DNA of 64,000 nucleotides from Tetrapyrgos nigripes (taxonomy: Eukaryota; Basidiomycota; Agaricomycetes; Agaricales; Campanellaceae): contig JAACJM010000011.1 of NCBI GenBank assembly GCA_013368315.1, positions 372,001 through 436,000 on the forward strand, in the 5' to 3' direction. This document shows, piece by piece, positions 1 through 9,666 of this stretch (position 1 is the stretch's first letter; every line of letters begins with the position of its first letter). The notes under the pieces were generated by a model. It was given only the letters and a program-made list of their open reading frames with translations, made no database searches and was not told the origin of the DNA. A program made the translations under genes and the position numbers.

Positions 1-1
1 T

Positions 2-3000
2 CCTGCATTTGCTGAAGTGCTCAACAAAACCATTCAAGAGGATCCTACAATCATTAGCAAATCTGCAAGCATGCAACTAGATAAACTTGTGGTTACCTGC
101 TGGGATACAGTGTTCAAATCACAGAAATTGGGTCCATTGACCCCAGTAGTTGTGATTGATGCACTGGATGAATGTCGAGATATTTCATCTGTTCTGGAAG
201 TGCTTATTCCTGCAATTCAGAAGCAGGAATTGTTGGGCTTGAAGTTTTTATTTACAAGCCGGCCAGAGTACTATATGCATAAATATCTCAAGATTGATGG
301 ACCATTATCTGAAGGATCCAATGTTGATCGAATGTTTCTGCATGATGTAGAGGAGAGTTTAGTGCAAGCTGACATCATCAGATTTCTCACATGTCAGTTT
401 GAACACTCTGAGCTATCAGTGTCAGAACATAACATCAATAAGCTTGCCAACATGTCTGGAAAGCTGTTCATTTTTGCTGCAACAATAGTTAAATTTATAT
501 TGGAGAAACATAACCCTATTATGGCAGAGAAGCGCATGAATAGAGTACTTGATCTCAAATCTAAACAAGAAAAGCATCAGACTAAAGGTCTTGATGAGCT
601 TTATGACACTGTTCTTGAGCATTCATTTGATTTCGAGAAGTCATTGTCTGAGGAGAAAGATACTTATTTGATGATCCTCCATGCTGTGATTACTGTACAG
701 AAACCTGTTTCTCCAAGTGTGATATCAAAAATGCTCGGTTTACAATTACAGGAAGTAGAAGAAGTTATCAGGGAACTGTATTCAGTTTTGTATATTGCTG
801 ACTCTGATCAGGCAATTTACACCCTGCATGCATCATTCCCTGATTATATTCGGACTAAAGGAAGGGCAAAGGGGGCCTTTTGGTGTAATGAAGGATTGTA
901 TCATACAATCCTGGGCAAGGCATGTTTCAAAAATATGATGGAAGAGTTGAAGTTCAATATCTGTCAATTACCCTCATCTTTTCTTGCAGACAAGGATGTT
1001 CCTGGAATTTCTGACAAACTGAGAGCAATTGATGAAACCTTAAGATATTCATGCAGGTATTGGCCTTATCATTTTATCTGGTCAGACATGACAGAGGAGG
1101 TTATCAAGCAGTGGAAGGGATGTATGGAAAAGAAGAGTTTGTTCTGGATTGAAGTGATGAATTTGTTAGGAAGCATTCCTGAGGCTTATGATGGTCTGCA
1201 ATTTTTATTGGAGGCAAGTGACTTTTTTTTAGATTCAAAAAGTTCACAAACTGATTTCTTACAGACAATGAATAATAAGGAAAATAAGACTGAGATTCAA
1301 GCCAAAATTCAAGCCAAGATAGCAGAATTGCAGCAATTTTTAGCTTTCCATGCCAAGAGCCCTGGAGTAGAGAGAACTCCTCATTTATATTTGAGCAGTT
1401 TGCCATTCTGGCAGAAGGATTTCCTGGGAAAGCAGAGTTTGCAAAATGTCATAAATCTCAAGAAGTGTTTTCAACAAAGTAGAGAACTGGAATGTTGGCC
1501 AACATCCTCACTTGTAGAGGCAGTTGCTATTTCACAAGATGGCAAGTTAATTGCATCTGGGGATTATAAGGGCATTATAACAATCTGGAATGTATTAAGA
1601 GGAAAGGAATTCAGAAGGATAAATGGCCACAGTGACTATGTGAGATCAGTGGCTTTCTCACCTGATGGAACCAAGATTGTGTCTGGATCTGATGACAAGA
1701 CTGTCAAGATCTGGGATCCAGCCACAGGAGCTCAGATTGGAGAGCCATTGCATGGCCACAGCAGCATAGTGCAGTCTGTGGCTTTCTCACTAGATGGAAC
1801 AAAGATTGTGTCTGGATCATTAGACAAGACTGTTAGAATCTGGAATGTAGCTACAGCAGCTCTGATTGGGGAGCCATTGCAGGGGCACAGTAGCCGGGTG
1901 ACGTCTGTGGCTTTCTCACCTGATGTAACCAAGATTGTGTCTGGTTCAGATGACAAGACTGTCAGAATCTGGGATACAGCCACAGGAGAGCAGATTGGTG
2001 AGCCATTGCAGGGCCATAGTCACTGGGTGAACTCTGTGGCTTTCTCACCTGATGGAACTAAGATAGTGTCTGGGTCAAATGACAATACTCTCAGAGTCTG
2101 GGATGTAGCTACAGGAGCTCAGATTAGGGAGTCATTGCAGGGCCACAGTGAACATGTGATGTCTGTGGCCTTCTCACCTGATGGAACTAAGATTGTGTCT
2201 GGATCATATGACAAGACTGTCAGAATGTGGGATGCAGCAGCAGGAGCTCAGATTGGAGAGCCATTGCAGGGCCACAGTCATGTGGTGAGGTCTGTGGCTT
2301 TCTCACCTGATGCAACCAAGATTGTTTCTGGATCAGATGACAGTACTGTCAGGATCTGGAATGCAGCTACAGGAACTCAGATTGGGGAGCCATTGCAGGG
2401 CCACAGTAACCAGGTGATTTCTGTGGCTTTCTCATCTGATGGAACCAAGATTGTGTCTGGGTCAGATGACAAGACTGTCAGAATCTGGGATGCAGCTACA
2501 GGAGCTCAGACTAGGGAGCCATTGCAGGGCCATACAGATTGGGTGAATTCAGTAGCATTTTCCCCTGATGGCATCCATATTGTGTCTGGATCAGATGACA
2601 AGACTGTCAGAATCTGGGATATGGCCACAGGATCTCAGATTGGAGAGCCATTACAGGGTCATACTGGCAGAGTGTGGTCTGTGGCTTTTTCACCTGATGG
2701 AACTAAGATTGTGTCTGGATCAGATGACAAGACTGTCAGAATCTGGGATGAAGCCAGAGCATCTCAGATTGGAGAGCCATTGCAGGGCCACAGTAACTGG
2801 GTGATGTCTGTGGCTTTTTCACCTGATGGAACCAAGATTGTGTCTGGATCATATGACAATACTGTCAGAATTTGGGATGCAGCCACAGGAGCTCAAATTG
2901 GAGAGCCATTGCAGGGCCACCATAACTGGGTGAGGTCTATGGCTTTCTCACCTGATGGAACAAAGATTGTGTCTGGATCAACTGACAATACTGTCAGAAT

Positions 3001-3562
3001 CTGGGATGCAACCACAGGAGCTCAGATTGGAGAGTCATTGCAGGGCCACAGTGACTGGGTGATCTCTGTGGCTTTCTCACCTGATGGAACCAAGATTGTG
3101 TCTGGATCAGATGACAAGACTGTCAGAATCTGGGATGCAGCCACAGGAGCTCAGATTGGAGAGCCATTGCAGGGCCACAGTGACTTGGTGAGGTCTGTGG
3201 CTTTCTCACCTGATGGAGGCAGAATAGTATCTGGCTCAGGTGATAAAACTATCAGAGTTTGGGAAGTGCATGCAGATGATAATAGTCTTGTTGCACAGAC
3301 AGATATCAGTAAGTTGCTTTTTTTCCCATGTAGGTATGTCATACTAATCCGATCTTTATGGCTAGATAAGCTCTGGACTTTGGATGATGATGGATGGGTT
3401 CATTTCCCTAACATTTCTCATGGAATTGTTTGGATCCCACCTCAATTCCGCCCTCTATTGTGGAGACCTCAGAATAGTCACATTATTTCCAGACAAGGTT
3501 ATACCATGATTGATCTCTCTGAATGTGTATATGGAGAAGATTGGGCCAAATGCTGGCCATAG
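2..3562 (+). CDS. NACHT-WD40 protein, copy 1 (5' end outside window)
   Basis: Probable intracellular NLR-like sensor (NWD architecture). The reading frame is open from base 2, so the N-terminus and the P-loop lie upstream of the window. Visible parts in order: Walker B of the NACHT domain (VVVIDALDEC, about bases 150-180), the rest of the NACHT and its helical region to about base 1213, a linker, then 14 WD40 repeats (about 1510-3270; the first is divergent, the other 13 are nearly identical), and a C-terminal tail of about 100 residues ending at a TAG at 3560-3562. A probable 51-nt intron at 1214-1264 has a GC donor; it is in frame and stop-free, so the ORF also reads through it. Copy 2 at 41410-46134 shows the missing N-terminus. 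Known of the family: WD repeats bind ligand and NACHT oligomerises. The role in recognition or cell death is inferred. Confidence 0.9.
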   Translation, partial: PAFAEVLNKTIQEDPTIISKSASMQLDKLVVTCWDTVFKSQKLGPLTPVVVIDALDECRDISSVLEVLIPAIQKQELLGLKFLFTSRPEYYMHKYLKIDGPLSEGSNVDRMFLHDVEESLVQADIIRFLTCQFEHSELSVSEHNINKLANMSGKLFIFAATIVKFILEKHNPIMAEKRMNRVLDLKSKQEKHQTKGLDELYDTVLEHSFDFEKSLSEEKDTYLMILHAVITVQKPVSPSVISKMLGLQLQEVEEVIRELYSVLYIADSDQAIYTLHASFPDYIRTKGRAKGAFWCNEGLYHTILGKACFKNMMEELKFNICQLPSSFLADKDVPGISDKLRAIDETLRYSCRYWPYHFIWSDMTEEVIKQWKGCMEKKSLFWIEVMNLLGSIPEAYDGLQFLLEASDFFLDSKSSQTDFLQTMNNKENKTEIQAKIQAKIAELQQFLAFHAKSPGVERTPHLYLSSLPFWQKDFLGKQSLQNVINLKKCFQQSRELECWPTSSLVEAVAISQDGKLIASGDYKGIITIWNVLRGKEFRRINGHSDYVRSVAFSPDGTKIVSGSDDKTVKIWDPATGAQIGEPLHGHSSIVQSVAFSLDGTKIVSGSLDKTVRIWNVATAALIGEPLQGHSSRVTSVAFSPDVTKIVSGSDDKTVRIWDTATGEQIGEPLQGHSHWVNSVAFSPDGTKIVSGSNDNTLRVWDVATGAQIRESLQGHSEHVMSVAFSPDGTKIVSGSYDKTVRMWDAAAGAQIGEPLQGHSHVVRSVAFSPDATKIVSGSDDSTVRIWNAATGTQIGEPLQGHSNQVISVAFSSDGTKIVSGSDDKTVRIWDAATGAQTREPLQGHTDWVNSVAFSPDGIHIVSGSDDKTVRIWDMATGSQIGEPLQGHTGRVWSVAFSPDGTKIVSGSDDKTVRIWDEARASQIGEPLQGHSNWVMSVAFSPDGTKIVSGSYDNTVRIWDAATGAQIGEPLQGHHNWVRSMAFSPDGTKIVSGSTDNTVRIWDATTGAQIGESLQGHSDWVISVAFSPDGTKIVSGSDDKTVRIWDAATGAQIGEPLQGHSDLVRSVAFSPDGGRIVSGSGDKTIRVWEVHADDNSLVAQTDISKLLFFPCRYVILIRSLWLDKLWTLDDDGWVHFPNISHGIVWIPPQFRPLLWRPQNSHIISRQGYTMIDLSECVYGEDWAKCWP
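1214..1264 (+). other. Probable GC-AG intron in NACHT-WD40 copy 1
   Basis: Copy 2 has a normal GT-AG intron at the same place (43808-43857, 50 nt, not a multiple of three). In copy 1 the donor reads GAG|GCAAGTGAC and the acceptor TTACAG|ACA, and the segment is 51 nt with no stop, so splicing and retention both leave an open frame. Confidence 0.6.
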
Positions 3563-4290
3563 GATTCATCACCTAGTTGAATACCTTCCAGAATGTTTTG
3601 AATGTTTCCTGAATTGTCTTTGAAAGCTATCATGTCCTGTGAATTTATATATTTCTGTCAAACATGATACAGAAGTCCAAATGTAACCAATGACTGATGG
3701 ATGTGAGTTTGGAAGTGCTATTTTGTCTTGGTATTTCTTTTCTAGGGTTCAACATCCCTAGGTATCTCTGTGTATTTATGCTTTTTCAACAAAGCCCCTT
3801 TGAAATGATGTTAATTTTGTACTTCATGTTCTGGTTAAAAAAAGTTCAAGTAAATCCATAAAGAACAACTCCAATACTGTCCTGATGTATGTTTTGTTGA
3901 TACATATACAATAAAATGGTTTGTATAAATTATTGATAGCTGAGTAAAATTCCAGGCTTACAAGCTGCATAATCTGTACATACATCCTTCAAGGTAAGCA
4001 ACAGTCAGCAATGTCATCGCACTTGGTCTGCTTTGTACAATACACCTTCCTACATATATACACGTTGAAGTTCTGCATTAAAAACGAGCATAAGTACTTA
4101 ATGAAATACCTCAACTTGGGATGTGATTGTGACACTGAGAGTTTGAGCTTGTTACCCCCACAATTCATACTTACAAGCATATTTTGTTATGCACATATTT
4201 ACAACAGTTTAATGAAACAAGCACCTGACAACACAACCATAGGTACCTCTTACAATGTACAATAAACAACTCACCCTTTCCCCCTCCTCA
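3563..4290 (+). other. 3' flank of NACHT-WD40 copy 1
   Basis: No coding sequence recognised. An AATAAA signal at 3910-3915 probably ends the mRNA. The same sequence follows copy 2 (signal at 46480-46485). Short stop-limited frames here are AT-rich and do not look coding. Confidence 0.5.
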
Positions 4291-4303
4291 CACAAGTCTT
4301 ATA

Positions 4304-4470
4304 CACTTCCCCCCCCCCAATCCCATCCATCACAAGGCTTTCCCCCCTTCCCCCCTTCCCCCCCTCTCCCTACTGTTCTCACCATAACAGCCCTTCCCCC
4401 CCCCCCCCGGCCCCCCATTCTCTCTTCAAGTCATCTCCTCATCCCCATGCCCTCCCCCCCACTCCCAGCC
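4304..4470. repeat. C-rich tracts with G-quadruplex potential on the minus strand
   Basis: Several runs of 6 to 12 C separated by one to a few bases (for example 4341-4369 and 4396-4417). The minus strand has at least four G-runs with short loops. The tracts recur in the duplicate at about 46878-47010 with different run lengths. Confidence 0.7.
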
Positions 4471-4599
4471 CCAAAAACACCTCCCACAACCCTATACACT
4501 AATGCTGGCTGCGGAGTATCATTCCATCTTAACCAATCAATTTCTTGAAGGACCATGTCTTGGGCATTGGGTGGGGGGATGGGGGTGATTGGCGAGAAG

Positions 4600-5830
4600 A
4601 TAGGTACACTATAAGGAATGGGGGGAAGTGTGGTTGATGGTGGTTAAACAGGGAATGCGGAGGTGGCAAAGATGAAGTGGGGGGAGAAGATGTACGTAGA
4701 AGCTGATGAATTCGCTAAAGCCCCAGGAACTCTCAATACCCCCATTGCCTGTAACGAGGACGAAATTGCGATGAATGAACTGGTACGCCCGATACCCGGC
4801 GAACAGTTTATGATAATTGATGAGCATATTTCTTTCTACGCAAGTTTACGTCTACGCCATGTGTATTAGCCTCCCCACTTTTCATCTCGACGTCCCCACT
4901 ATGCCCGCCATCGCGTGATTGGCGCTCTCTGACTTCCCCTACCCGTGCATTACCCCTCTTAATATTCCCCCCATCGTGTCCCCCCCTCCCCACAATCTTG
5001 CCCCCATCTGCATATAACGAACGAGAGCGGTCCAACCTCGTTAATGGTATCCTATTAACCAAATTCACTCCCCCCACCAACCTAACCGACCCATCCAAAT
5101 CCCGTGCTTCAGGAACCCCATAGTTGGCCACGCGTAGAAGAGAAGGTGACAGAAGGCGGTTGATTTGGATTTGATGAGTGGGGCTCTGACGTGGGCTTGG
5201 GTTTTCGTCGAGTCTGGGGGGAGAATTGGAGTCTGGGGAACGTTTGGCGCGTTGACGACGTTGGTTGTGCGACTGCAGTTGAGGTGTATGGAGTTGACGT
5301 TGACGTGGATGATGGACTTGTTGTAGGCTGAGTCGGATACGGGTCGGTGGGGGTACCATAATCATCTTCACCATCGCCTCTCGAGTCCTCATCCCCAAAA
5401 CCATCTATCCCCTCCATAGTACCGTCACACATCTTCTATCGTCTCCTTTTGCCTAAGCAGGTGTCTCGCGAAACCCATACCATCTCTCTTTCCCGCTCCA
5501 TCGCCATATGTACCCTCTGCCGATGCTGATGCTGCTAACCTCGTTGTCATGTCGGCAACGACGGCGTGCCCATGCAGGTTGAGGAGCCTGTGTAGCGGTC
5601 CAGGTTTCACGGCCCCATATCTCGTGCACCCAGGATGCACCTAGGTAGGATGACGGTGATGATGACAAAGGCGACCATGACGATCACCGTAATGAGCAAT
5701 GAGGTTCGGGATGGGGAAGGAGAAGGCGACGTTGAAGGCGAAGTTGTCGAGGCGGAAGGCAAACTGAAGACGACGTGAGTCCATCATCTGGTATGGCGTC
5801 GACGTAGTGGTTCAGCAGTCATGGAGAGAG
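4600..5830. other. Low-complexity or decayed coding remnants, copy A
   Basis: Two signals are visible. On the plus strand about 4672-4818 encodes a protein-like stretch of about 49 residues (starting MKWGEKMYVEAD) that is almost unchanged in copy B, where it is followed by a GTGAGT donor at 47360. On the minus strand about 5109-5430 encodes a Thr/Pro/Ser-rich stretch with an acidic start, and about 5650-5830 encodes a peptide with one hydrophobic segment that is open in copy B but has CGA changed to TGA in copy A. I cannot name either and do not see a full gene. Confidence 0.3.
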
Positions 5831-6447
5831 GAAGAACAGAGTGGGTGGGTCTTCGTGTAGAGGTGGAAAGGGATGGATGGTTTGAAGCGGGTTTGAGGTT
5901 TTAGCCCAAAGGCCAGGGTGTAAATAGCCCACCTCATACTCGTACTACTTCTCCTCATTAAGGCATCTCTTCTCCAATCGTCCTCCTACTTTCCTTCTGC
6001 TGCAATGTCCGTAATGCGTTTTCCTGAGACGGTGAAGGTGGAAGGAGGTAGTAGGGAAGACCACGCATACACTGAGTACCCTCGCAGTCATCAGCTACTT
6101 CTCAAACTACTTCGACCACATAGCTGACTCATTTCCTACCCTCCTCTTATCATCCGTCGCACTACCAGGTCAATAAATCGACGATGACCCCGTTCACAGC
6201 GTCAACCATGCCAAAATGACACAATTGAAGCGTTCTGAAGAAGCCTGAATACCCTGGTATCTGTTTACTCAACGGTGGCATGTATGATGCTACTTGCAAT
6301 GCATACAGCCTGTTGTCCGTCGTTCCAGACTATCTTCGGTCTTTCGGAACCGTGCACCGAATTCCTGGGTTTAATCTTATCAGATGCGCTGCTGGCCCGT
6401 TCACACACTATTGACAGTAGAAGCCGACTACCTGCTATCCAAGTATA
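5831..6447. other. Region between remnants and CDF fragment, copy A
   Basis: No coding or RNA feature recognised. Copy B holds the same sequence with an extra stretch of roughly 100 bases near 48560-48720. Confidence 0.4.
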
Positions 6448-6665
6448 ACGACGCGTCCCGGAATCGTTTTGGGTATTAGTTTCGCGTTCTTCGCTACTGA
6501 GATTGCTGGTATGTTCCCCAATAGTAACTACTATTACTGTCTCTCCACTCATGCGAATAGTATTAGTCGGCTTCAAGACTAAAAGCCTCGCTAGCCTTGC
6601 TGACGCTGCGAATACTCATTTCTTCTCTTACCCATTTACCAGTCCTAATTCTAATTCTCTATTTG
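6448..6665 (+). pseudogene. CDF transporter, 5' fragment of copy A
   Basis: Matches the first two exons of the CDF/ZRC1-type gene at 49088 in copy B: first transmembrane segment, a short intron, then the conserved stretch GFKTKSLA...ADA. The start codon is ACG here against ATG in copy B. Similarity ends at about 6665, and the rest of the gene is absent, so this is a truncated relic left by the duplication breakpoint. Confidence 0.7.
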
Positions 6666-6734
6666 TAGGCACACTGTCGATGATGCATCGATGATGTTCC
6701 ACGCTAGGGCCGCGTCATTTTTAGCCGCCGGCGC

Positions 6735-7165
6735 TGTAAAATACTAGCGTAGATCTGTAGATAGTTCAATATACTCAAGAGGTAAATCTTATAAGAAATA
6801 CGAGTCGTTACGCCAAGACTTGTAGCGCTCGAGGCTGCTAGTAAGTACTTAACGGATTGAAGAAGCTGGTAAGTGCGTAACTTTACGAAGCCACTCAAGA
6901 TCTCTTACTTCACTCGGAAGGTAAGTTAAACGATGTAGTAATTCAGTGGTTCTTTTAGTACAAGGTATCTTGGTATATATAATGCTAAGACAAGCTAAAG
7001 AAACTTGTAGATTGTATGAGAAAATAACCGAACATTCTATAGTACAAAAGATCAATGACTCGAACCCGAAGTAATCCTATCCGTACTAAAGAGGAAGTCG
7101 AAGATAATCATGAGCTCAGAGATAAGATAAGAAGATACTGGGAAATCATACTTTGTTACATTACA
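6735..7165 (-). repeat. 3' LTR of the gypsy element
   Basis: 431 bp, TG...CA ends, same sequence as 23028-23458. A TATATA stretch near 6975 could be a promoter TATA box on the minus strand. Confidence 0.95.
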
Positions 7166-7180
7166 AGAGCCCCCCCAGCT
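7166..7180 (-). promoter_or_regulatory. Probable polypurine tract of the gypsy element
   Basis: Directly inside the 3' LTR, the minus strand reads a G-run followed by CTCT, adjoining TGTAA of the LTR. Position and purine bias fit plus-strand priming. The ORF3 stop codon at 7186-7188 lies only a few bases upstream. Confidence 0.6.
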
Positions 7181-8118
7181 TCGACTTACTCTTCGTTGAT
7201 CCCAAAGCACTCCTTAACCATGATAAGAACATCCTCCCAATCCTCATCATCTGCAGTGACTTCCGTAGGGAGCGAGTAAGCGTCGGCATTCCAACCAGGT
7301 CTAGTGGGATCGTACGGTTCCAAAAGGCCGAGCTTGGCGTACGAAGACTCGGTGGGATGAAGGATCATCGCTCCCTTCTCCACCTTTTCCATATCATCAA
7401 GTCCCCATTCCTTCCTCTTAAATTCCTGAGCTCTTTCTTCCCTATCCTTCCTTCTACGGACTAATTCCTTCTCTGCTCCGAGACGTTGAGTTGATTTCCT
7501 AGTGAGTTGAGCGAGAGTTTCGTCCTGAGTCAACCCGAAGAAAGCTCCCCAGTTGCATTCCGAGAGGTACCCCTTCTGAATAGACCGCTCGACTTGTTCG
7601 CCTATCCAGTAGGCATACTGTCGAGCCACGAATTGAAGAACGGCATACTGTTCTTGCAATTCTTGGCGAGAATTGGCGTAAGAGTCGATGATGAATCGCT
7701 CGGATTCGAAGATAAGGGAGAGATGAGGATATACGTCTTCGAGGGTAGAGCCGGCCCATTCCAGATTGATTACGTCACGAGGAATGGAGGGAACGAGTGG
7801 GTTTTCGGGAGAGCGAAGTGCGTTAGCGGCCATAACAACGATTTTAGCTAGAAGCCGGAGTTCCTCCAAGAGAGTAGCAGCGACCTCGGGCTTGAACTTG
7901 ACAAGTACGTCCTTGTCCGGCCCCAAGCTAACAAACATGGTCTGCTCATCCGTGAGAGGGTTGGCAAGAGTCGCGTTCTGAAAGACATGATGGATATAGT
8001 TTCGAATGAAGGGACTAGGGAAAACACGCTGAAGAATGCCGACGGGACCTTTCTTGAAAGGTAAAAGCGCTCCTGTATTGGTGTCATCCGAATTCTGGAC
8101 GGGACAAGGTCCTGAGTG

Positions 8119-8350
8119 CACTGTGGAACCAACAAAGGATGATACTCACCCTTTCTTCGGGTTTCTGTTACCCATCACCCAATAACTGGTTTAACATTGG
8201 TTTAATCTCACCCCGCCGTCACCCTCAGCTTCACCCTTCCAAAGTTTCAACCACTGGTGAAGGTGAAAATCACCCTACTACTCACCCCCCATCCCAAAAT
8301 TACCCCTCAACCCCTTCACCCGGTAGGTGGGTCACTGCGAGGCTGACTTA
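8119..8350. repeat. CACTA left subterminal repeats
   Basis: At least eight CACCC motifs, several as TCACCC, within about 220 bases of the terminus, with occasional inverted GGTGA. In CACTA elements such arrays bind the element's own DNA-binding protein. That role here is inferred. Confidence 0.75.
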
Positions 8351-8598
8351 GGTGTTGAAAACCGTCAACTCAGGTAGGTTGATATACTACGGCCAACGCC
8401 ACTGATGTCATAATTAATGCGCGCACCGGTACTGCGCGCGTCGACGTCGACGTATTGCGAAGCAGCAAAGCAGAATGGTGTTAAATAGAGCCTGGCAGTA
8501 GGTAGCTGGGACATTGGCCAGAGACCTCCCAGAAGACAGAATCAAAAAATTGTTACAGAGGCCAAAACAGATTTACTGAGTACATTATATGCATATGG
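8351..8598. other. CACTA left internal non-coding part
   Basis: No gene seen. Holds the 3' flank of the minus-strand coiled-coil gene. Confidence 0.4.
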
Positions 8599-9408
8599 CT
8601 AATTCTTGTCTATAGCGCTGAGAGCATGCACGGCATTAAGCTGAGATTTAAGGAAAGCCACTCTTACGAGTGCCAAGTCTCGTTCCTTGAGTGCCGCCTC
8701 TCGTTCTGATAGGGCGTTGCTGAGCTTGATTCGAGTTTCGGCACCATTCTGGATCAAATCATTGAGTAGCTTCTGGAACTCTCTGATCCTCTGTTCTAGC
8801 TGCTCCAAACGTGTGAGGCCTTGGGGGTGGAATGAGCTTGTAAGGCTGGCTCTCCGGAGCCAACCCCTGTCTGCAGCAGTCAAGTAGAGTACTAGTACTT
8901 AAGCGGCTTGTCCTTTCAGAAAAGAAATAAAAAAGACGCACAAGTAGCTGGCTTATACCTCAAATCAAACAAATCCGAGTCCAACGAGTCCTTCGGGTCC
9001 ATGTCCATGGTATCCGCAGATTTCGTTTCCAGATCTAGCAAGGTTACGTCTGGGTCTTGGTCTGCTAGGCTGGCATTGGATTCATAAATGCTAGTATGGA
9101 GAATAAAACCAAGTGAATACATACACTGCGTCCTCCTGCTCTCCCATGACATTCTTGCCCTTCTTCTCAGCAGACGAAGAGAGCGGAGACGGAGTGGCAG
9201 ATGAAGGAACTATGTGATCAAGGGTCGCCTTGTCATGATCAATTGATTGGAGGTTTGTCAATCTGTCATTCTCATGTCAAAATTATAACGCGTCATTATT
9301 GTAGACAGCCACATACCTAGACTCCTTCAACGGTTCACAGTTTGACTTAGCCTTCTTTGGGGGAGAACGCGCTTCATAAGAGTGAGAACGTTTGATGGCG
9401 AAAGACAT
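8599..9408 (-). CDS. CACTA-encoded small nuclear/coiled-coil protein
   Basis: Four exons with GT-AG junctions that keep frame: 9408-9317, 9262-9125, 9090-8959, 8866-8599, giving 209 residues. The N-terminus holds a likely nuclear localisation signal (SPPKKAKSN, about residues 15-23), the middle is acidic (LDLETKSADTMDMDPKDS), and the last 70 residues form a clear heptad-like coiled coil (LEQLEQRIREFQKLLNDL and onward). No enzyme motif. It lies downstream of the transposase on the same strand. A DNA-binding or multimerising accessory protein (TnpA-like role) is plausible from position only; the family is not recognised. Confidence 0.65.
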
Positions 9409-9666
9409 GCAGAAAGCCGTCGCAGTTTGTTGAAAGCAAGGTCAATCGCACGTGACTCACGCACTGACCTTTACGCGACCTTACGCGTTACACCAATGTC
9501 GCGCACATGTACGTACTATAAGAAAGGGAGTGAAAAGATTTAGGATCTCGTGGAAGGGTATGAGATAATATTAGGAATGTATACATTAAGAAAATATCAT
9601 AATCTATACATATAACGCATCATGGATGCTTGATGGATGCTAACAAAAACGGAAAAGAAAAAAGGA

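Larger units (their letters stand above)
2..6665 (+). repeat. Segmental duplication, copy A
   Basis: The block from the NACHT-WD40 gene through its 3' flank, the C-rich tracts, the low-complexity remnant region and the first two exons of a CDF transporter is repeated at about 42605-49295 in the same order and orientation. The copies differ by point changes, small indels and a shuffled order of WD repeats. Similarity stops at about 6665, shortly after the second CDF exon and about 70 bases before the gypsy LTR. Confidence 0.9.

Noticed and set aside
1104..1406. Minus-strand ORFs within the NLR genes (also 1732-1983, 3151-3342, 45566-45914)
   Set aside because: Shadows of strongly coding plus-strand WD/NACHT sequence.
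3300..3335. Possible 25-nt intron (GTAAGT...TAG) in the NLR tail
   Set aside because: Too short for the roughly 50-nt introns of this genome, and the frame is open without splicing in both copies.
7186..8121. Stand-alone 311-residue gene next to the 3' LTR
   Set aside because: Its 5' end lies at the CACTA terminus and it joins in frame with 15545-15790, so it is the 3' part of a split ORF, not a separate gene.
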